Assembly (NCBI GenBank): GCA_963799425.1
Contig: CAWCXA010000019.1
Location: 1 to 64,000, forward strand
Direction: 5' to 3'
DNA: 64,000 nucleotides
From: CAVWSM01 sp963799425
GTDB lineage: Bacteria; Actinomycetota; Actinomycetes; Jiangellales; Jiangellaceae
This document shows, piece by piece, positions 25,480-34,736 of the stretch. Position 1 is the stretch's first letter; the number at the start of each line of letters is the position of its first letter. Under the pieces are notes generated by a model. That model saw only the letters and a program-made list of their open reading frames with translations. It ran no database searches and had not been told where the DNA came from. The position numbers and the translations under genes are program-made.

Positions 25480-26598
25480 ATGTCGCACGAGCTGACCCCC
25501 GCGACCCGCCTCGTCACCGCTGGCCGCCCCGACAGTGCGCCCGGCGCGCCGGTCAACGTTCCGGTGACGCTGAGCTCGACGTTCCACGCCGGCGGCACCC
25601 ACGGGTACGCCCGAGCAGACAACCCCGTGTGGACCGCGTACGAGGAGGTGCTGGGCGGTCTCGAAGGCGGGCACGCTGTCGCGTACGCCTCAGGCATGGC
25701 GGCCGTGACGGCGATCCTGTCCATCGTGCCCATCGGTGCCGTGGTCGTCGCACCGGACGGCGCCTACAGCGGCACGCTCGGCCAGCTGCACCGGCTGCAC
25801 CGCACCGGGCGACTCGTCGTTCGCGAGGTCGATGTCACCGACACCAACGCGGTTGCCGAAGCAGTCGACGGCGCCGCGCTGCTGTGGGTCGAGTCGCCGA
25901 CCAACCCGCTCCTCGGTGTCGCCGATCTGCCCGCAGTGATTGCCGCCGGTCACGCCGTGGGTGCCCTGGTGGCCATCGACAACACCTTTGCGACTCCGCT
26001 CGTACAACAGCCGCTGCGCCTCGGCGCCGACGTCGCGGTGCACAGTGCGACCAAGTACCTGTCCGGGCACTCCGATGTGCTGTTGGGAGTCGTGGTGACG
26101 GCCGACGCGGAGCTGGCAACCCGACTCCGCGAGGGCCGGGAGCTGGACGGCTCGATCCCCGGCCCCATGGAGACCTGGCTTGCACTTCGTGGCCTTCGCA
26201 CGCTGCACCTGCGCGTGGAACGCTCCGCCGCCAACGCGCTGGAGCTTGCCCGCCGCCTGGCGCAACACCCTGCGGTCGCGCGGGTGCGTTACCCAGGCCT
26301 ACCCGACGACCCCGGCCACCCAAGGGCGGCGATGCAGATGACTGGCTTCGGCTCGATCGTGTCGATCGAGCTGCTCGGCGGGGCGGTGGCTGCAGATGCC
26401 GCCACCAGCACATCCCGGCTCTGGGTCAACGCCACGAGCCTCGGTGGCGTGGAGTCGTCGTGGGAGCGCCGCCGCCGCTGGCCGTCCGAACCCACGACCG
26501 TGCCCGAGTCCCTGATCCGCCTCAGCGTCGGCGTCGAGGACGTAGAAGATCTCTGGACGGACCTCGACCAGGCGCTCGGCGGGGCACACGCCGGCTAG
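25480..26598 (+). CDS. Cystathionine gamma-synthase/lyase-type PLP enzyme
   Basis: 372-residue transsulfuration enzyme of the Cys/Met metabolism PLP family. Motifs are YARADNPVWTAYEEVLGGLEGGHAVAYASGMAA at the N-terminus, ALLWVESPTNPLLGVADLP and the Schiff-base lysine in HSATKYLSGHSDVLLG (about 190). The usual SR..NPT segment of canonical CGS is replaced by ARADNPVW, and a Trp-rich ESSWERRRRWPSE near the C-terminus is unusual, so synthase, gamma-lyase and beta-lyase activities are all possible. Ends two bases before the convergent gpsA stop. Confidence 0.88.
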   Translation: MSHELTPATRLVTAGRPDSAPGAPVNVPVTLSSTFHAGGTHGYARADNPVWTAYEEVLGGLEGGHAVAYASGMAAVTAILSIVPIGAVVVAPDGAYSGTLGQLHRLHRTGRLVVREVDVTDTNAVAEAVDGAALLWVESPTNPLLGVADLPAVIAAGHAVGALVAIDNTFATPLVQQPLRLGADVAVHSATKYLSGHSDVLLGVVVTADAELATRLREGRELDGSIPGPMETWLALRGLRTLHLRVERSAANALELARRLAQHPAVARVRYPGLPDDPGHPRAAMQMTGFGSIVSIELLGGAVAADAATSTSRLWVNATSLGGVESSWERRRRWPSEPTTVPESLIRLSVGVEDVEDLWTDLDQALGGAHAG

Positions 26599-26599
26599 C

Positions 26600-27604
26600 T
26601 CAGTGCCCGTGCCGCTCCGGCTTCGCTGACCGCGAGACAAGCTGGCCCAGAGCGTCGCCCGGACTGATCTCACCGCCCACCACGCGGACGACGATCTCCA
26701 CGATCGGCATCTCGACCCCGTGTTGCTGCGCCAAGGCCAGGATCGGCTCGCAGGACTTCACGCCTTCCGCAACCTGACGCGTCCCGGCCAGCACCTCCGC
26801 GACTGACATCCCCCGCCCGAGCTGCTCGCCGAACGTCCGGTTTCGGGCGAGCGGCGAGCTGCAGCTGGCCACGAGGTCGCCAAGTCCCGCCAGCCCAGAG
26901 AACGTCAAAGGATCGGCGCCCATGACAACTCCGAGACGAGTGGTCTCGGCCAGGCCGCGGGTCATGACCGACGCCTTGGCGTTGTCGCCGAACCGGAGCC
27001 CGTCGGCCATGCCGACGGCGAGGGCGATGACGTTCTTGGTGGCGCCGCCGAGCTCGACGCCAACGACGTCGGTGTTGGTATAAGGCCGGAAGTACGGGGT
27101 GTGGCAGGCCTTCTGCAGCAGCTGCGCCACCGACTCGTCGACGCAGGCGACGACACAGGCGGCGGGCTGACGCTCGGCGATCTCGCGGGAGAGGTTGGGT
27201 CCCGACACGACAGCGACCCGCTCGGGCGGTGCACCTGTCACCTCGCGGATGACCTCGCTCATGCGCTCGCGGCTGCCGAGCTCGACGCCCTTCATGAGGC
27301 TGACGAGCACGGCCGACGGCGGCAGGTGCGGTGCCCATGCCGAGAGGTTGGCGCGCAATGTCTGGGCGGGCACCGCAAGCACAACGAAGTCGGCACCGTC
27401 GAGTGCTGCGATGGGATCGTTGGTGGCGACCACGCCGGCGGGAATCTCGATTTTCGGCAGGTAGTCGGGGTTTTCTCGCGTCGAGGCGATCAGCTCCACG
27501 AGCTCCGGGCGCCGACCCCACAGCATCACGTCGGTGCCGGCGTCGGCGAGCACGATGGAGAACGTCGTGCCCCAGGACCCCGCGCCGAATACCGCGGCGC
27601 GCAT
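26600..27604 (-). CDS. gpsA: NAD(P)-dependent glycerol-3-phosphate dehydrogenase
   Basis: Makes sn-glycerol-3-phosphate from dihydroxyacetone phosphate for phospholipid synthesis; 334 residues. The N-terminal Rossmann motif is AVFGAGSWGTTFSIVLADAG (about 4-23), and the C-terminal domain contains VGVELGGATKNVIALAVGMADGL and SGLAGLGDLVASCSSPLARNR. The ATG at 27604 shares one base with the stop of the upstream acyltransferase (TGATG), indicating coupling of two consecutive glycerolipid steps. Confidence 0.96.
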   Translation of the reverse strand: MRAAVFGAGSWGTTFSIVLADAGTDVMLWGRRPELVELIASTRENPDYLPKIEIPAGVVATNDPIAALDGADFVVLAVPAQTLRANLSAWAPHLPPSAVLVSLMKGVELGSRERMSEVIREVTGAPPERVAVVSGPNLSREIAERQPAACVVACVDESVAQLLQKACHTPYFRPYTNTDVVGVELGGATKNVIALAVGMADGLRFGDNAKASVMTRGLAETTRLGVVMGADPLTFSGLAGLGDLVASCSSPLARNRTFGEQLGRGMSVAEVLAGTRQVAEGVKSCEPILALAQQHGVEMPIVEIVVRVVGGEISPGDALGQLVSRSAKPERHGH

Positions 27605-28407
27605 CAGGACTGCCCTGCCGCCGCGTCGCCGGAGTCGGCCTCGGTGGGCTTGCGATCGGGGCGCCCCGTGCGGGCAACGCCGGCACGTGACGGGTCGAAT
27701 CGCACCGCGGGCGCCTTCTCCCCACGCAACACCTCGAGCTGACCGGTGATGCGATCCATGATGCGATCCGTCGCTGTACGCAACAGCTCGGTCGTGACGT
27801 GCTTGTCGCGCAGATCGTCGAGGTCCACAGGTGGTCCGACGAGCATCCTGATGGTCGGCCGCGGCACGAGGCGCGGGAACTTGGCGTAGGGGGCAAGCAG
27901 GTCCTGTGCACCCCACTGCGCGATCGGGATGACCGGCGCGCCGGTGGCCAGCGCGATCCGAGCCGCGCCTGTCTTGCCGACCATCGGCCACAGGTCCGGG
28001 TCCCGCGTGATCGTCCCCTCCGGGTAGACGCCGACGCACTCCCCCGCGTTGACCGCGTCGACCGCGGCCGAGAACGCGTGCGCCGCACCGGTCGACTCCC
28101 GGTCTACCGGGATCTGGCCGCAGCCCGCCACAATGCGCCCCAGCACTGGCACCGTAAACAGGCTCTTCTTCGCCAGGTAGCGCGGCACGATGCCGTTGTC
28201 CCACAGGAAGTGCCCGAACAGGACCGGGTCGACGTACGAGATGTGGTTGACGACCGCGATGAACCCGCCCTCGGACGGCAGGTGCTCGACGCCCCTCCAG
28301 TCGCGCTTGGTGATCACCATGAGGGGCGGGCGCAGGATCGCCACGACGGTCTTGTACCACCCGCTGACTGGCACCCGTTTCGGCTGCGGCACCTGGACTC
28401 CCGTCAC
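27604..28407 (-). CDS. 1-acyl-sn-glycerol-3-phosphate acyltransferase (PlsC-type)
   Basis: 267-residue lysophospholipid acyltransferase. The catalytic HxxxxD motif is in NHISYVDPVLFG and the second motif is VGVYPEGTITRDPDLWP; the third block is GAPVIPIAQWG. It uses acyl donors to make phosphatidic acid from lysophosphatidate and works with GpsA, encoded immediately downstream. The ATG at 28407 is within the conserved N-terminus. The C-terminal tail beyond about 230 is charged and not part of the catalytic domain. Confidence 0.94.
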   Translation of the reverse strand: MTGVQVPQPKRVPVSGWYKTVVAILRPPLMVITKRDWRGVEHLPSEGGFIAVVNHISYVDPVLFGHFLWDNGIVPRYLAKKSLFTVPVLGRIVAGCGQIPVDRESTGAAHAFSAAVDAVNAGECVGVYPEGTITRDPDLWPMVGKTGAARIALATGAPVIPIAQWGAQDLLAPYAKFPRLVPRPTIRMLVGPPVDLDDLRDKHVTTELLRTATDRIMDRITGQLEVLRGEKAPAVRFDPSRAGVARTGRPDRKPTEADSGDAAAGQS

Positions 28408-28471
28408 CCGGGCCCGCCGTCACCGGCCGGGCTCCCGTCTAGCTGTATCGCCGGAGTCTAGGCTGCCGGAC

Positions 28472-28687
28472 GTGCAGGCAACCGTACGCACCTACGATCG
28501 GGTTACGCAGTCGGGCACCGTGCTGCTCGACGATGGGCTGGAGATCCCGTTCGATTCGCCAGCGTTCGCTGCGGGCGGCTTGCGGCACGTACGACTCGGT
28601 CAGCGTGTCCGGCTGCGCACCGAAGGATCCGGCGAGGCCTTGCGGATCACCGGGCTCACCCTCGTGACGCTGCCGCTGCCCGACTGA
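28472..28687 (+). CDS. Small OB-fold, cold-shock-like protein
   Basis: 71-residue protein VQATVRTYDRVTQSGTVLLDDGLEIPFDSPAFAAGGLRHVRLGQRVRLRTE, with the beta-barrel pattern of cold-shock domains but without the RNP1/RNP2 aromatic motifs of CspA. It may bind RNA or another partner; the function is not known. Found near gpsA and hup in other actinobacteria, consistent with this placement. GTG start at 28472. Divergent from plsC and convergent with hup. Confidence 0.78.
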   Translation: MQATVRTYDRVTQSGTVLLDDGLEIPFDSPAFAAGGLRHVRLGQRVRLRTEGSGEALRITGLTLVTLPLPD

Positions 28688-28728
28688 GCAACGACCATCG
28701 CCTGACGCCGGTATCGGGCGGGCCGAAG

Positions 28729-28775
28729 CCGTCCAGGGCACACCTGCCATGTGGCGAAGGTGCGCCCCTGGACGG
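28729..28775. terminator. Long hairpin between convergent csp-like gene and hup
   Basis: Arms CCGTCCAGGGCACACCT (28729-28745) and AGGTGCGCCCCTGGACGG (28758-28775) pair over 17 positions with one bulge and one mismatch. Lying between two converging genes, it can serve both as terminator, although no clear T-run is present. Confidence 0.6.
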
Positions 28776-28801
28776 GAGACGTGCCTAGCAGCGACGAGGA
28801 G

Positions 28802-29344
28802 TCAGGCCTTCTTCGCTGTCTTCTTGGCCGTCGTCTTCTTAGCCGTCGTCTTCCTGGCCGTCGACTTGGTCGCGGCCTTCTTGGCGGGCGCCTTCTTGGC
28901 GGGCGCCTTCTTCGCGGGCGCCTTCTTGGCCGTCGTCTTCTTAGCCGTGGCCTTCTTGGCCGGCGCCGCCTTCTTGGCGGTGCGCTTGGTCGTGGCCTTC
29001 TTGGCGGCGCTGCTCGCCGCACCAGCCGCGGACTTGGCGGTCGACGCTGCGACGCGAGGCAGCTTCTTGGCGCCGCTCACGACCGCCTTGAGGTCAGCAC
29101 CGGGGCGGAATTTCGCCACGAACGTCCGCTTGAGCTTCACAGCCTCGCCAGTCTGCGGGTTGCGCGCGGTGCGGGCCGCCCGCTCGACCTTCTCGAAGAC
29201 TCCGAAGCCGGTGATGGCGACCTTCTCGCCTGTTGCGACAGACCGTGTGATGACGTCGAGTACTTGCTCGAGCGCCTTCTGGGCCTCTCGCTTGTTGCCG
29301 TCGAATCTGTTCGACAGCTCTTCGACTAACTGGGCCTTGTTCAC
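28802..29344 (-). CDS. hup: HU-type nucleoid protein with histone-H1-like tail
   Basis: DNA-binding protein of 180 residues. The first about 90 residues are a standard HU domain (NKAQLVEELSNRF, AITGFGVFEKVERAARTARNPQTGEAV). The last about 85 are almost entirely Lys, Ala, Thr and Pro, with tandem units such as KKAPA, TTAKK and KKATAKK, like the H1-type tail of mycobacterial HupB and Streptomyces HupS. The GTG at 29344 follows GGAGGGGAAG. The DNA encoding the tail is low-complexity and repeat-rich, so its length may vary between strains. A promoter is visible just upstream. Confidence 0.96.
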   Translation of the reverse strand: MNKAQLVEELSNRFDGNKREAQKALEQVLDVITRSVATGEKVAITGFGVFEKVERAARTARNPQTGEAVKLKRTFVAKFRPGADLKAVVSGAKKLPRVAASTAKSAAGAASSAAKKATTKRTAKKAAPAKKATAKKTTAKKAPAKKAPAKKAPAKKAATKSTARKTTAKKTTAKKTAKKA

Positions 29345-29388
29345 AGCTTCCCCTCCGGAACGCGTAGGCCGGCGCTCGATCCTTTCGC

Positions 29389-29417
29389 ACGCTAGGCACT
29401 TCCGCACGTCATGACAA
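29389..29417 (-). promoter_or_regulatory. Probable hup promoter
   Basis: On the minus strand TTGTCA (29417-29412) and TAGCGT (29394-29389) are 17 bases apart, about 45 bases upstream of the hup GTG. Sigma-70-type match by eye. Confidence 0.5.
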
Positions 29418-29523
29418 CGACCTAGGGCTGTGTTTCGCAGAAGTCGTACGGATTTCTTGCGCTGCGATAGCCGAAAACCGTTGCCGCGGCCGGGTTTGGC
29501 TCTTCGTTCAGGAGAGCGTGCGC

Positions 29524-30129
29524 TCAGGTAGCCGTGCGGACCGGCAGCGTAGCTGGTTGGAACGAGGGCCGTGAGGACTCGAATGCGGTGATCGCATCCT
29601 CGTGGCGCAGTGTCAGACCGATGTCGTCGAGGCCTTCCAGAAGGCGCCAGCGGGTGTAGTCGTCGATCTCGAACTGTGCGACTAGCTCGCCTGCACGGAC
29701 TTCCCGGGCAGCCAGATCGATCGTCACTGGGGTGCTTGGATCCGCCTCGATGACCTGCCAGAGCCGCCCGACGACGTCCTGTGACACGACTGCCGTGAGC
29801 AGCCCGGCCTTTCCGGAGTTGCCCCGGAAGATATCGGCGAACCGTGGGCTGAGCACGACCTTGAACCCGTAGTCCTGCAGCGCCCATACCGCGTGCTCCC
29901 GCGACGACCCGGTACCGAAATCCGGACCGGCCACGAGGACCGAGACGCCTTGGTACTCCGGCCGATTCAGGACGAAGTCCGGGTCGTGACGCCAGGCCGC
30001 GAAACATCCGTCCGCGAAACCCGTACGTGTCACGCGTTTGAGGTATTCCGCCGGCACGATCTGGTCGGTGTCAACATTGCTGCGGCGCAGCGGTGCGGCC
30101 GTGCCCGTGTGGCTGACGAACTGCTCCAT
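29524..30129 (-). CDS. leuD: 3-isopropylmalate dehydratase small subunit
   Basis: Small subunit of the leucine-pathway isomerase; 201 residues. Motifs are AAPLRRSNVDTDQIVPAEYLKRV at the N-terminus and LVAGPDFGTGSSREHAVWALQDYGFKVVLSPRFADIFRGNSGKAGLL in the middle, which shape the substrate-binding swivel. It is separated from leuC by four bases and works with it as one enzyme. The gap to hup holds the hup promoter but no clear terminator. Confidence 0.97.
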   Translation of the reverse strand: MEQFVSHTGTAAPLRRSNVDTDQIVPAEYLKRVTRTGFADGCFAAWRHDPDFVLNRPEYQGVSVLVAGPDFGTGSSREHAVWALQDYGFKVVLSPRFADIFRGNSGKAGLLTAVVSQDVVGRLWQVIEADPSTPVTIDLAAREVRAGELVAQFEIDDYTRWRLLEGLDDIGLTLRHEDAITAFESSRPSFQPATLPVRTAT

Positions 30130-30133
30130 GAGG

Positions 30134-31564
<1,431 letters not shown>

Positions 31565-31617
31565 CCGTCGTCGCTTCCTTCCGACACCGTCTCAGAAGTG
31601 TCCACTGAACCGACTTG

Positions 31618-31636
31618 CGTCTCGCATCCCGAGACG
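31618..31636. promoter_or_regulatory. Putative IclR-family operator between leuC and its regulator
   Basis: CGTCTCG-CATCC-CGAGACG is a perfect dyad with 7-base arms and a 5-base spacer, 14 bases before the regulator ATG and 54 bases before leuC. Length and symmetry suit an IclR-family dimer. Confidence 0.55.
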
Positions 31637-31649
31637 GCAATATCAATGC

Positions 31650-32375
31650 ATGGACAACTCTAGCGGAGTCGGCGTCCTTGACAAGGCCGCCCTCGTTCTC
31701 TCTGCGCTCGAGGCCGGACCGGCCACTCTCGCCAACCTGGTCCAGTCCACCGGCCTGGCCCGGCCGACGGCCCACAGGCTGGCTGTTGCGCTCGAGCACC
31801 ACCGGTTGGTGAGTCGTGACCTGCAGGGCCGGTTCGTGCTCGGGCCGAGGCTTGGCGAGCTCGCAGCCGCCGCCGGCGAGGACCGCCTGTTGGCCGCCGC
31901 CGGCCCGGTGCTGTCCCGACTTCGCGACCAGACCGGCGAGAGCGCGCAATTGTTCCGCCGGCAAGGCGACCTTCGCATCTGCGTCGCCGCTGCGGAGCGG
32001 CCGAGCGGGCTGCGCGACACGATCCCGGTCGGCAGCACGCTCACCATGCTCGCCGGGTCCGCTGCGCAGGTACTGCTCGCCTGGGAGGAGCCGGAGCGCA
32101 TGCACCGGGGGCTGCACGGCGCCCGCTTCAACGCGACGATGCTGTCGGCCGTACGGCGGCGTGGCTGGGCGCAGAGCGTCGGCGAACGCGAGCCCGGCGT
32201 CGCGTCGGTGTCGGCACCCATCCGCTCGCAGAGCGGCAAGGTGATCGCCGCGGTCTCCGTCTCCGGCCCGATCGAGCGGCTCACTCGGCAGCCCGGGCGC
32301 CTGCACGCCCATGCGATTCTGGCGGCCGCTGATCGGCTCACCGAGTCGATGCGCCGGCTGGACGAGTCAGCCTGA
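31650..32375 (+). CDS. ndgR: IclR-family transcriptional regulator (NdgR-like)
   Basis: 241-residue IclR regulator divergent from leuCD. The N-terminal winged helix is LDKAALVLSALEAGPATLANLVQSTGLARPTAHRLAVALEHHRLVSRD (about 10-57), and the effector domain contains DTIPVGSTLTMLAGSAAQVLLAW and RGWAQSVGEREPGVASVSAPIRSQSGKVIAAVSVSGPIERL. In Streptomyces the orthologue beside leuCD is NdgR, a regulator of branched-chain amino acid and related genes. The symbol is assigned by gene order and family. The 19-base dyad upstream is the likely autoregulatory site. Confidence 0.9.
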   Translation: MDNSSGVGVLDKAALVLSALEAGPATLANLVQSTGLARPTAHRLAVALEHHRLVSRDLQGRFVLGPRLGELAAAAGEDRLLAAAGPVLSRLRDQTGESAQLFRRQGDLRICVAAAERPSGLRDTIPVGSTLTMLAGSAAQVLLAWEEPERMHRGLHGARFNATMLSAVRRRGWAQSVGEREPGVASVSAPIRSQSGKVIAAVSVSGPIERLTRQPGRLHAHAILAAADRLTESMRRLDESA

Positions 32376-32470
32376 CGCGGACCTCTCCCGCGTCAGCCGA
32401 ACATGCGGTTAGCGCCCGTTTCCGCTCCGAAATGGGCGCCAGACGCATGGTCGTCGGTGGACAATCGCAT

Positions 32471-32499
32471 GCTCGACCACAAACACGCTCGACCACAAA
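32471..32499. repeat. Short tandem direct repeat GCTCGACCACAAA
   Basis: GCTCGACCACAAA occurs at 32471-32483 and again at 32487-32499, a 16-base period, immediately downstream of the tRNA-Glu terminator. Meaning unknown; possibly slippage. Confidence 0.5.
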
Positions 32500-32530
32500 A
32501 GAGACCCCCGGAATGGCTCCGAGGGCCTCT
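32497..32530 (-). terminator. Rho-independent terminator for the tRNA unit
   Basis: On the minus strand AGAGGCCCTCGG (32530-32519), loop AGCCATT and CCGGGGGTCTCT (32511-32500) form a 12-bp stem (with G:U pairs), followed by TTTT. It lies six bases past the tRNA-Glu 3' end. Confidence 0.9.
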
Positions 32531-32536
32531 TATCTG

Positions 32537-32609
32537 TAGCCCCGACCGGATTCGAACCGGCGCTACCGCCTTGAGAGGGCGGCGTGCTAGGCCGCTACAC
32601 AACGGGGCC
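32537..32609 (-). tRNA. tRNA-Glu (CTC anticodon)
   Basis: 73-nt tRNA on the minus strand. The acceptor stem is GGCCCCG/CGGGGCT with a G:U end pair, the anticodon arm is CCGCC-CTCTCAA-GGCGG (anticodon CTC), and the T-arm is GCCGGTTCGAATCCGGT. CCA is not encoded. It is co-oriented with and downstream of tRNA-Gln. Confidence 0.95.
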
Positions 32610-32670
32610 GTGCGACGCATTGTCGCGAACCGGAACTTTACCGCATGGCGTGCGGTAGCTCCCAATTCTG

Positions 32671-32742
32671 CTGGGGTACCAGGACTCGAACCTAGACTAA
32701 CGGAGCCAGAATCCGTCGGGCTGCCAATTACCCCATACCCCA
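32671..32742 (-). tRNA. tRNA-Gln (CTG anticodon)
   Basis: 72-nt tRNA on the minus strand. The acceptor stem is TGGGGTA/TACCCCA, the anticodon stem is ACGGA/TCCGT with loop TTCTGGC (anticodon CTG), and the T-arm is CTAGGTTCGAGTCCTGG. CCA is not encoded. First gene of a two-tRNA unit ending with tRNA-Glu. Confidence 0.95.
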
Positions 32743-32778
32743 AGGGCTTCAGCCCTGGCGGGCTGTTGACCGGGTACG

Positions 32779-32808
32779 AGGATAGCCGCACCCCGGCAGT
32801 CCGACCAA
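32779..32808 (-). promoter_or_regulatory. Probable tRNA-unit promoter
   Basis: Minus-strand TTGGTC (32808-32803) and TATCCT (32784-32779) with an 18-base spacer, about 37 bases upstream of tRNA-Gln. Good sigma-70 spacing; by eye only. Confidence 0.5.
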
Positions 32809-32840
32809 ACCGCATCCAGCCGCGGCACCGGTGACGCGAA

Positions 32841-33875
32841 TCACCAGGGTCTCGGTGGTTCGGCCTTGGCGTATGCCGTCACCGTGGCCGCCTTACGCCG
32901 TCTGGCCAGGCGCAGCGCCAGCCAGGCGAACAACACCATCGTCGCAACGTCGTACGCGACGTATGACCACGGCGTGTCCGTCACCGTCAGCGCGTCATCG
33001 ACCTGGTCGAAGGCCGCCGCCACAAGGAAGACCACCGCGTTGTTGACCACGTGCATGGCGATCGACGCCTCGAGCCCGCCCGTGCGGATCACGAGAAACG
33101 CGGCGACCAGCCCGAACGCGGTCCGGTCGATGAACAGGGCCGGGCTCTGCGTCCCGTGCGCAAAACCGAACGCGAGGGACGTGACCACCGCCGCGAACCA
33201 TGGCGTGCGGACCCACGCACCCAGCGCCTGCATGACGTACCCGCGGAAGGCGTACTCCTCCCCCGCGGCCTGCAGCGGAGTCGTGAGCAGCACCACCACC
33301 GCGAAGCCCAACCAGGTCGACAGCGCCACCGAGTCGACCTCAGTTGCCCCCTCGTCCACAGGCAGGAGCAACGATCCCGCGTACGACAGGACAAGGACGC
33401 CCAGCGCCAGCAGCCCCATCCGCCAAAGCAGCGACCAGCGCATCCGCGCCGCAACTGAGGCGAGCCAGCCCGGGCGGAGTCCGTGACCCGCCAGCAGGGC
33501 GAGCATCGCGGCTGGGATGAGAGTCGCGAGCATGAGGTTGGTCGTCAGCAACCCCCAGGGCGACACCTCGGTCGTGTAGCGGTCGAGCACAAGGTCGAAC
33601 GAGTCGCCCGTGGCGGCGGACTCGATGACAATGCCGATGATCGTCGCCGCAATGGTCAGGATCACGAACGTGACCACGAACACGGCCAAGCCCACGAGCG
33701 GCCGCCACCAGTGGTAGTCGCGAGTCCGCAGGATGCGGTGGTAGGGCTGCGGCTCGACGTGCGGCGGCACCCGCGATGCCTGGGCCGCCGGGGCGCCCCA
33801 CGACGCCCCCGGCAACGCTGGGGCGCCCCATGGCTGCTGGGGACTGCCGCTCGGCACGGAGTACGGGTCGCTCAC
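32841..33875 (-). CDS. CPBP family intramembrane metalloprotease
   Basis: 344-residue membrane protein, CAAX-processing/bacteriocin-processing (CPBP, Abi) family. After a Pro/Gln-rich cytoplasmic start come about eight hydrophobic segments. The metalloprotease motifs are AAGEEYAFRGYVMQ (EExxxR), LAFGFAHGTQSPALF (His) and ASIAMHVVNNAV (His/Asn). The substrate is unknown; relatives process prenylated proteins, bacteriocins or anti-sigma factors. Its stop lies about 200 bases from the tRNA unit. The next gene upstream on the same strand is the winged-helix regulator, whose stop overlaps this start by four bases. Confidence 0.92.
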   Translation of the reverse strand: MSDPYSVPSGSPQQPWGAPALPGASWGAPAAQASRVPPHVEPQPYHRILRTRDYHWWRPLVGLAVFVVTFVILTIAATIIGIVIESAATGDSFDLVLDRYTTEVSPWGLLTTNLMLATLIPAAMLALLAGHGLRPGWLASVAARMRWSLLWRMGLLALGVLVLSYAGSLLLPVDEGATEVDSVALSTWLGFAVVVLLTTPLQAAGEEYAFRGYVMQALGAWVRTPWFAAVVTSLAFGFAHGTQSPALFIDRTAFGLVAAFLVIRTGGLEASIAMHVVNNAVVFLVAAAFDQVDDALTVTDTPWSYVAYDVATMVLFAWLALRLARRRKAATVTAYAKAEPPRPW

Positions 33876-34468
33876 GCGGGGAGCGTAACCGCCGACTCCC
33901 CGTTACGGCCCGAGCCGGCCGCTCCTGGGACTGCGGTTTGCCTCGGCAACGCCGTCACCGCCGCAGTCCGATCCGGCACAGCGAGCCGGAAACCGATCCC
34001 ACGTACCGAGACAATGCTCACGCCGTCGGCCACGCCGAGCCGGCGCCTTAGCCGCTTGACCGCGGAGACGACCATCTCGGGGTCACCGAGATAGTGGGTC
34101 TTCCAGACTTTCGCGACGAGCTCTTCGAAAGTCCACACTCGGCCGACATCCAGGGCCAACGTCCCCAGCAGGTCGAACTCGCGGGCCGACAGCTCGATGT
34201 GGAGTGCTCCCCAGGTGACTTGTCTGTCCCTCGGGTCAATTCGTAGCTGGCCTGCCCAAATCACTTCCTGCGCGATCCCCGTTTGTGCGAGGTCGCCCGT
34301 GGGCACGACCGGGTCGTCGTCGAGCAGCTCGCGGATGGCGGCACTGTCGGGGGCCAGCATCACGACGGCGCGGCCGGACAGACATGAGGCAATCGCGGCG
34401 GTTTCATCCGGAGAGACGCCCACGCAGATGACGTACGGCGTGGTGCGTTGTCCCGGGAGTGGCGACAC
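33872..34468 (-). CDS. Orphan OmpR-type winged-helix regulator with degenerate receiver
   Basis: 198-residue regulator. The first about 80 residues (TPYVICVGVSPDETAAIASCLSGRAVVMLAPDSAAIRELL) look like a shrunken receiver without the phospho-acceptor Asp in a recognisable context. The C-terminal OmpR-type DNA-binding domain is clear: IDPRDRQVTWGALHIELSAREFDLLGTLALDVGRVWTFEELVAKVW and VVSAVKRLRRRLGVADGVSIVSVRGIGFRLAV. GTG start at 34468 after CAGGAGG. Its start region carries one copy of a 12-base operator-like sequence that recurs inverted upstream of the divergent subtilase gene. It overlaps the CPBP gene by ATGA. Confidence 0.82.
   Translation of the reverse strand: MSPLPGQRTTPYVICVGVSPDETAAIASCLSGRAVVMLAPDSAAIRELLDDDPVVPTGDLAQTGIAQEVIWAGQLRIDPRDRQVTWGALHIELSAREFDLLGTLALDVGRVWTFEELVAKVWKTHYLGDPEMVVSAVKRLRRRLGVADGVSIVSVRGIGFRLAVPDRTAAVTALPRQTAVPGAAGSGRNGESAVTLPA
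34446..34457 (-). promoter_or_regulatory. Operator-like element, copy 1
   Basis: CGTTGTCCCGGG, the exact reverse complement of CCCGGGACAACG at 34567-34578. It lies within the first codons of the regulator gene. Confidence 0.4.
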
Positions 34469-34566
34469 GACTACCTCCTGTAACCGCTTCCCCCGCGGGG
34501 ATCTTGACACAGCCGAGGCAGGTTTGCACGTTACAACCTGGAGAATCTTGCGCCGGGAGCGTCCCT

Positions 34567-34584
34567 CCCGGGACAACGTCCCGG
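34567..34584. promoter_or_regulatory. Operator-like element, copy 2, embedded in a dyad
   Basis: CCCGGGACAACGTCCCGG contains the dyad CCGGGAC-AAC-GTCCCGG (7-base arms) and repeats, inverted, the 12-base element at 34446-34457. It lies about 150 bases upstream of the subtilase start and about 100 bases upstream of the regulator start. Confidence 0.45.
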
Positions 34585-34736
34585 CCAACGCCCCGTGAAT
34601 CGACCGTGTCTTGCCCATGAAGCGTCCTTGTCGCCGGGTTCGGCACCTCCCAACGATGGCTCCGACCACAACTTTCCCGTGCACGGCGCCGCTGGCACAA
34701 CCGGCGGCGTTTTGTGCACGCCGAGCAAGGAGGAAC

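Noticed and set aside
28840..29070. Tandem repeats in the hup tail read as a CRISPR or minisatellite
   Set aside because: They are in-frame codons of a Lys/Ala tail; no conserved direct repeat with unique spacers.
32400..32500. Short direct repeats near the tRNA unit as an attachment site for a mobile element
   Set aside because: No integrase, and repeats do not match the tRNA 3' end.
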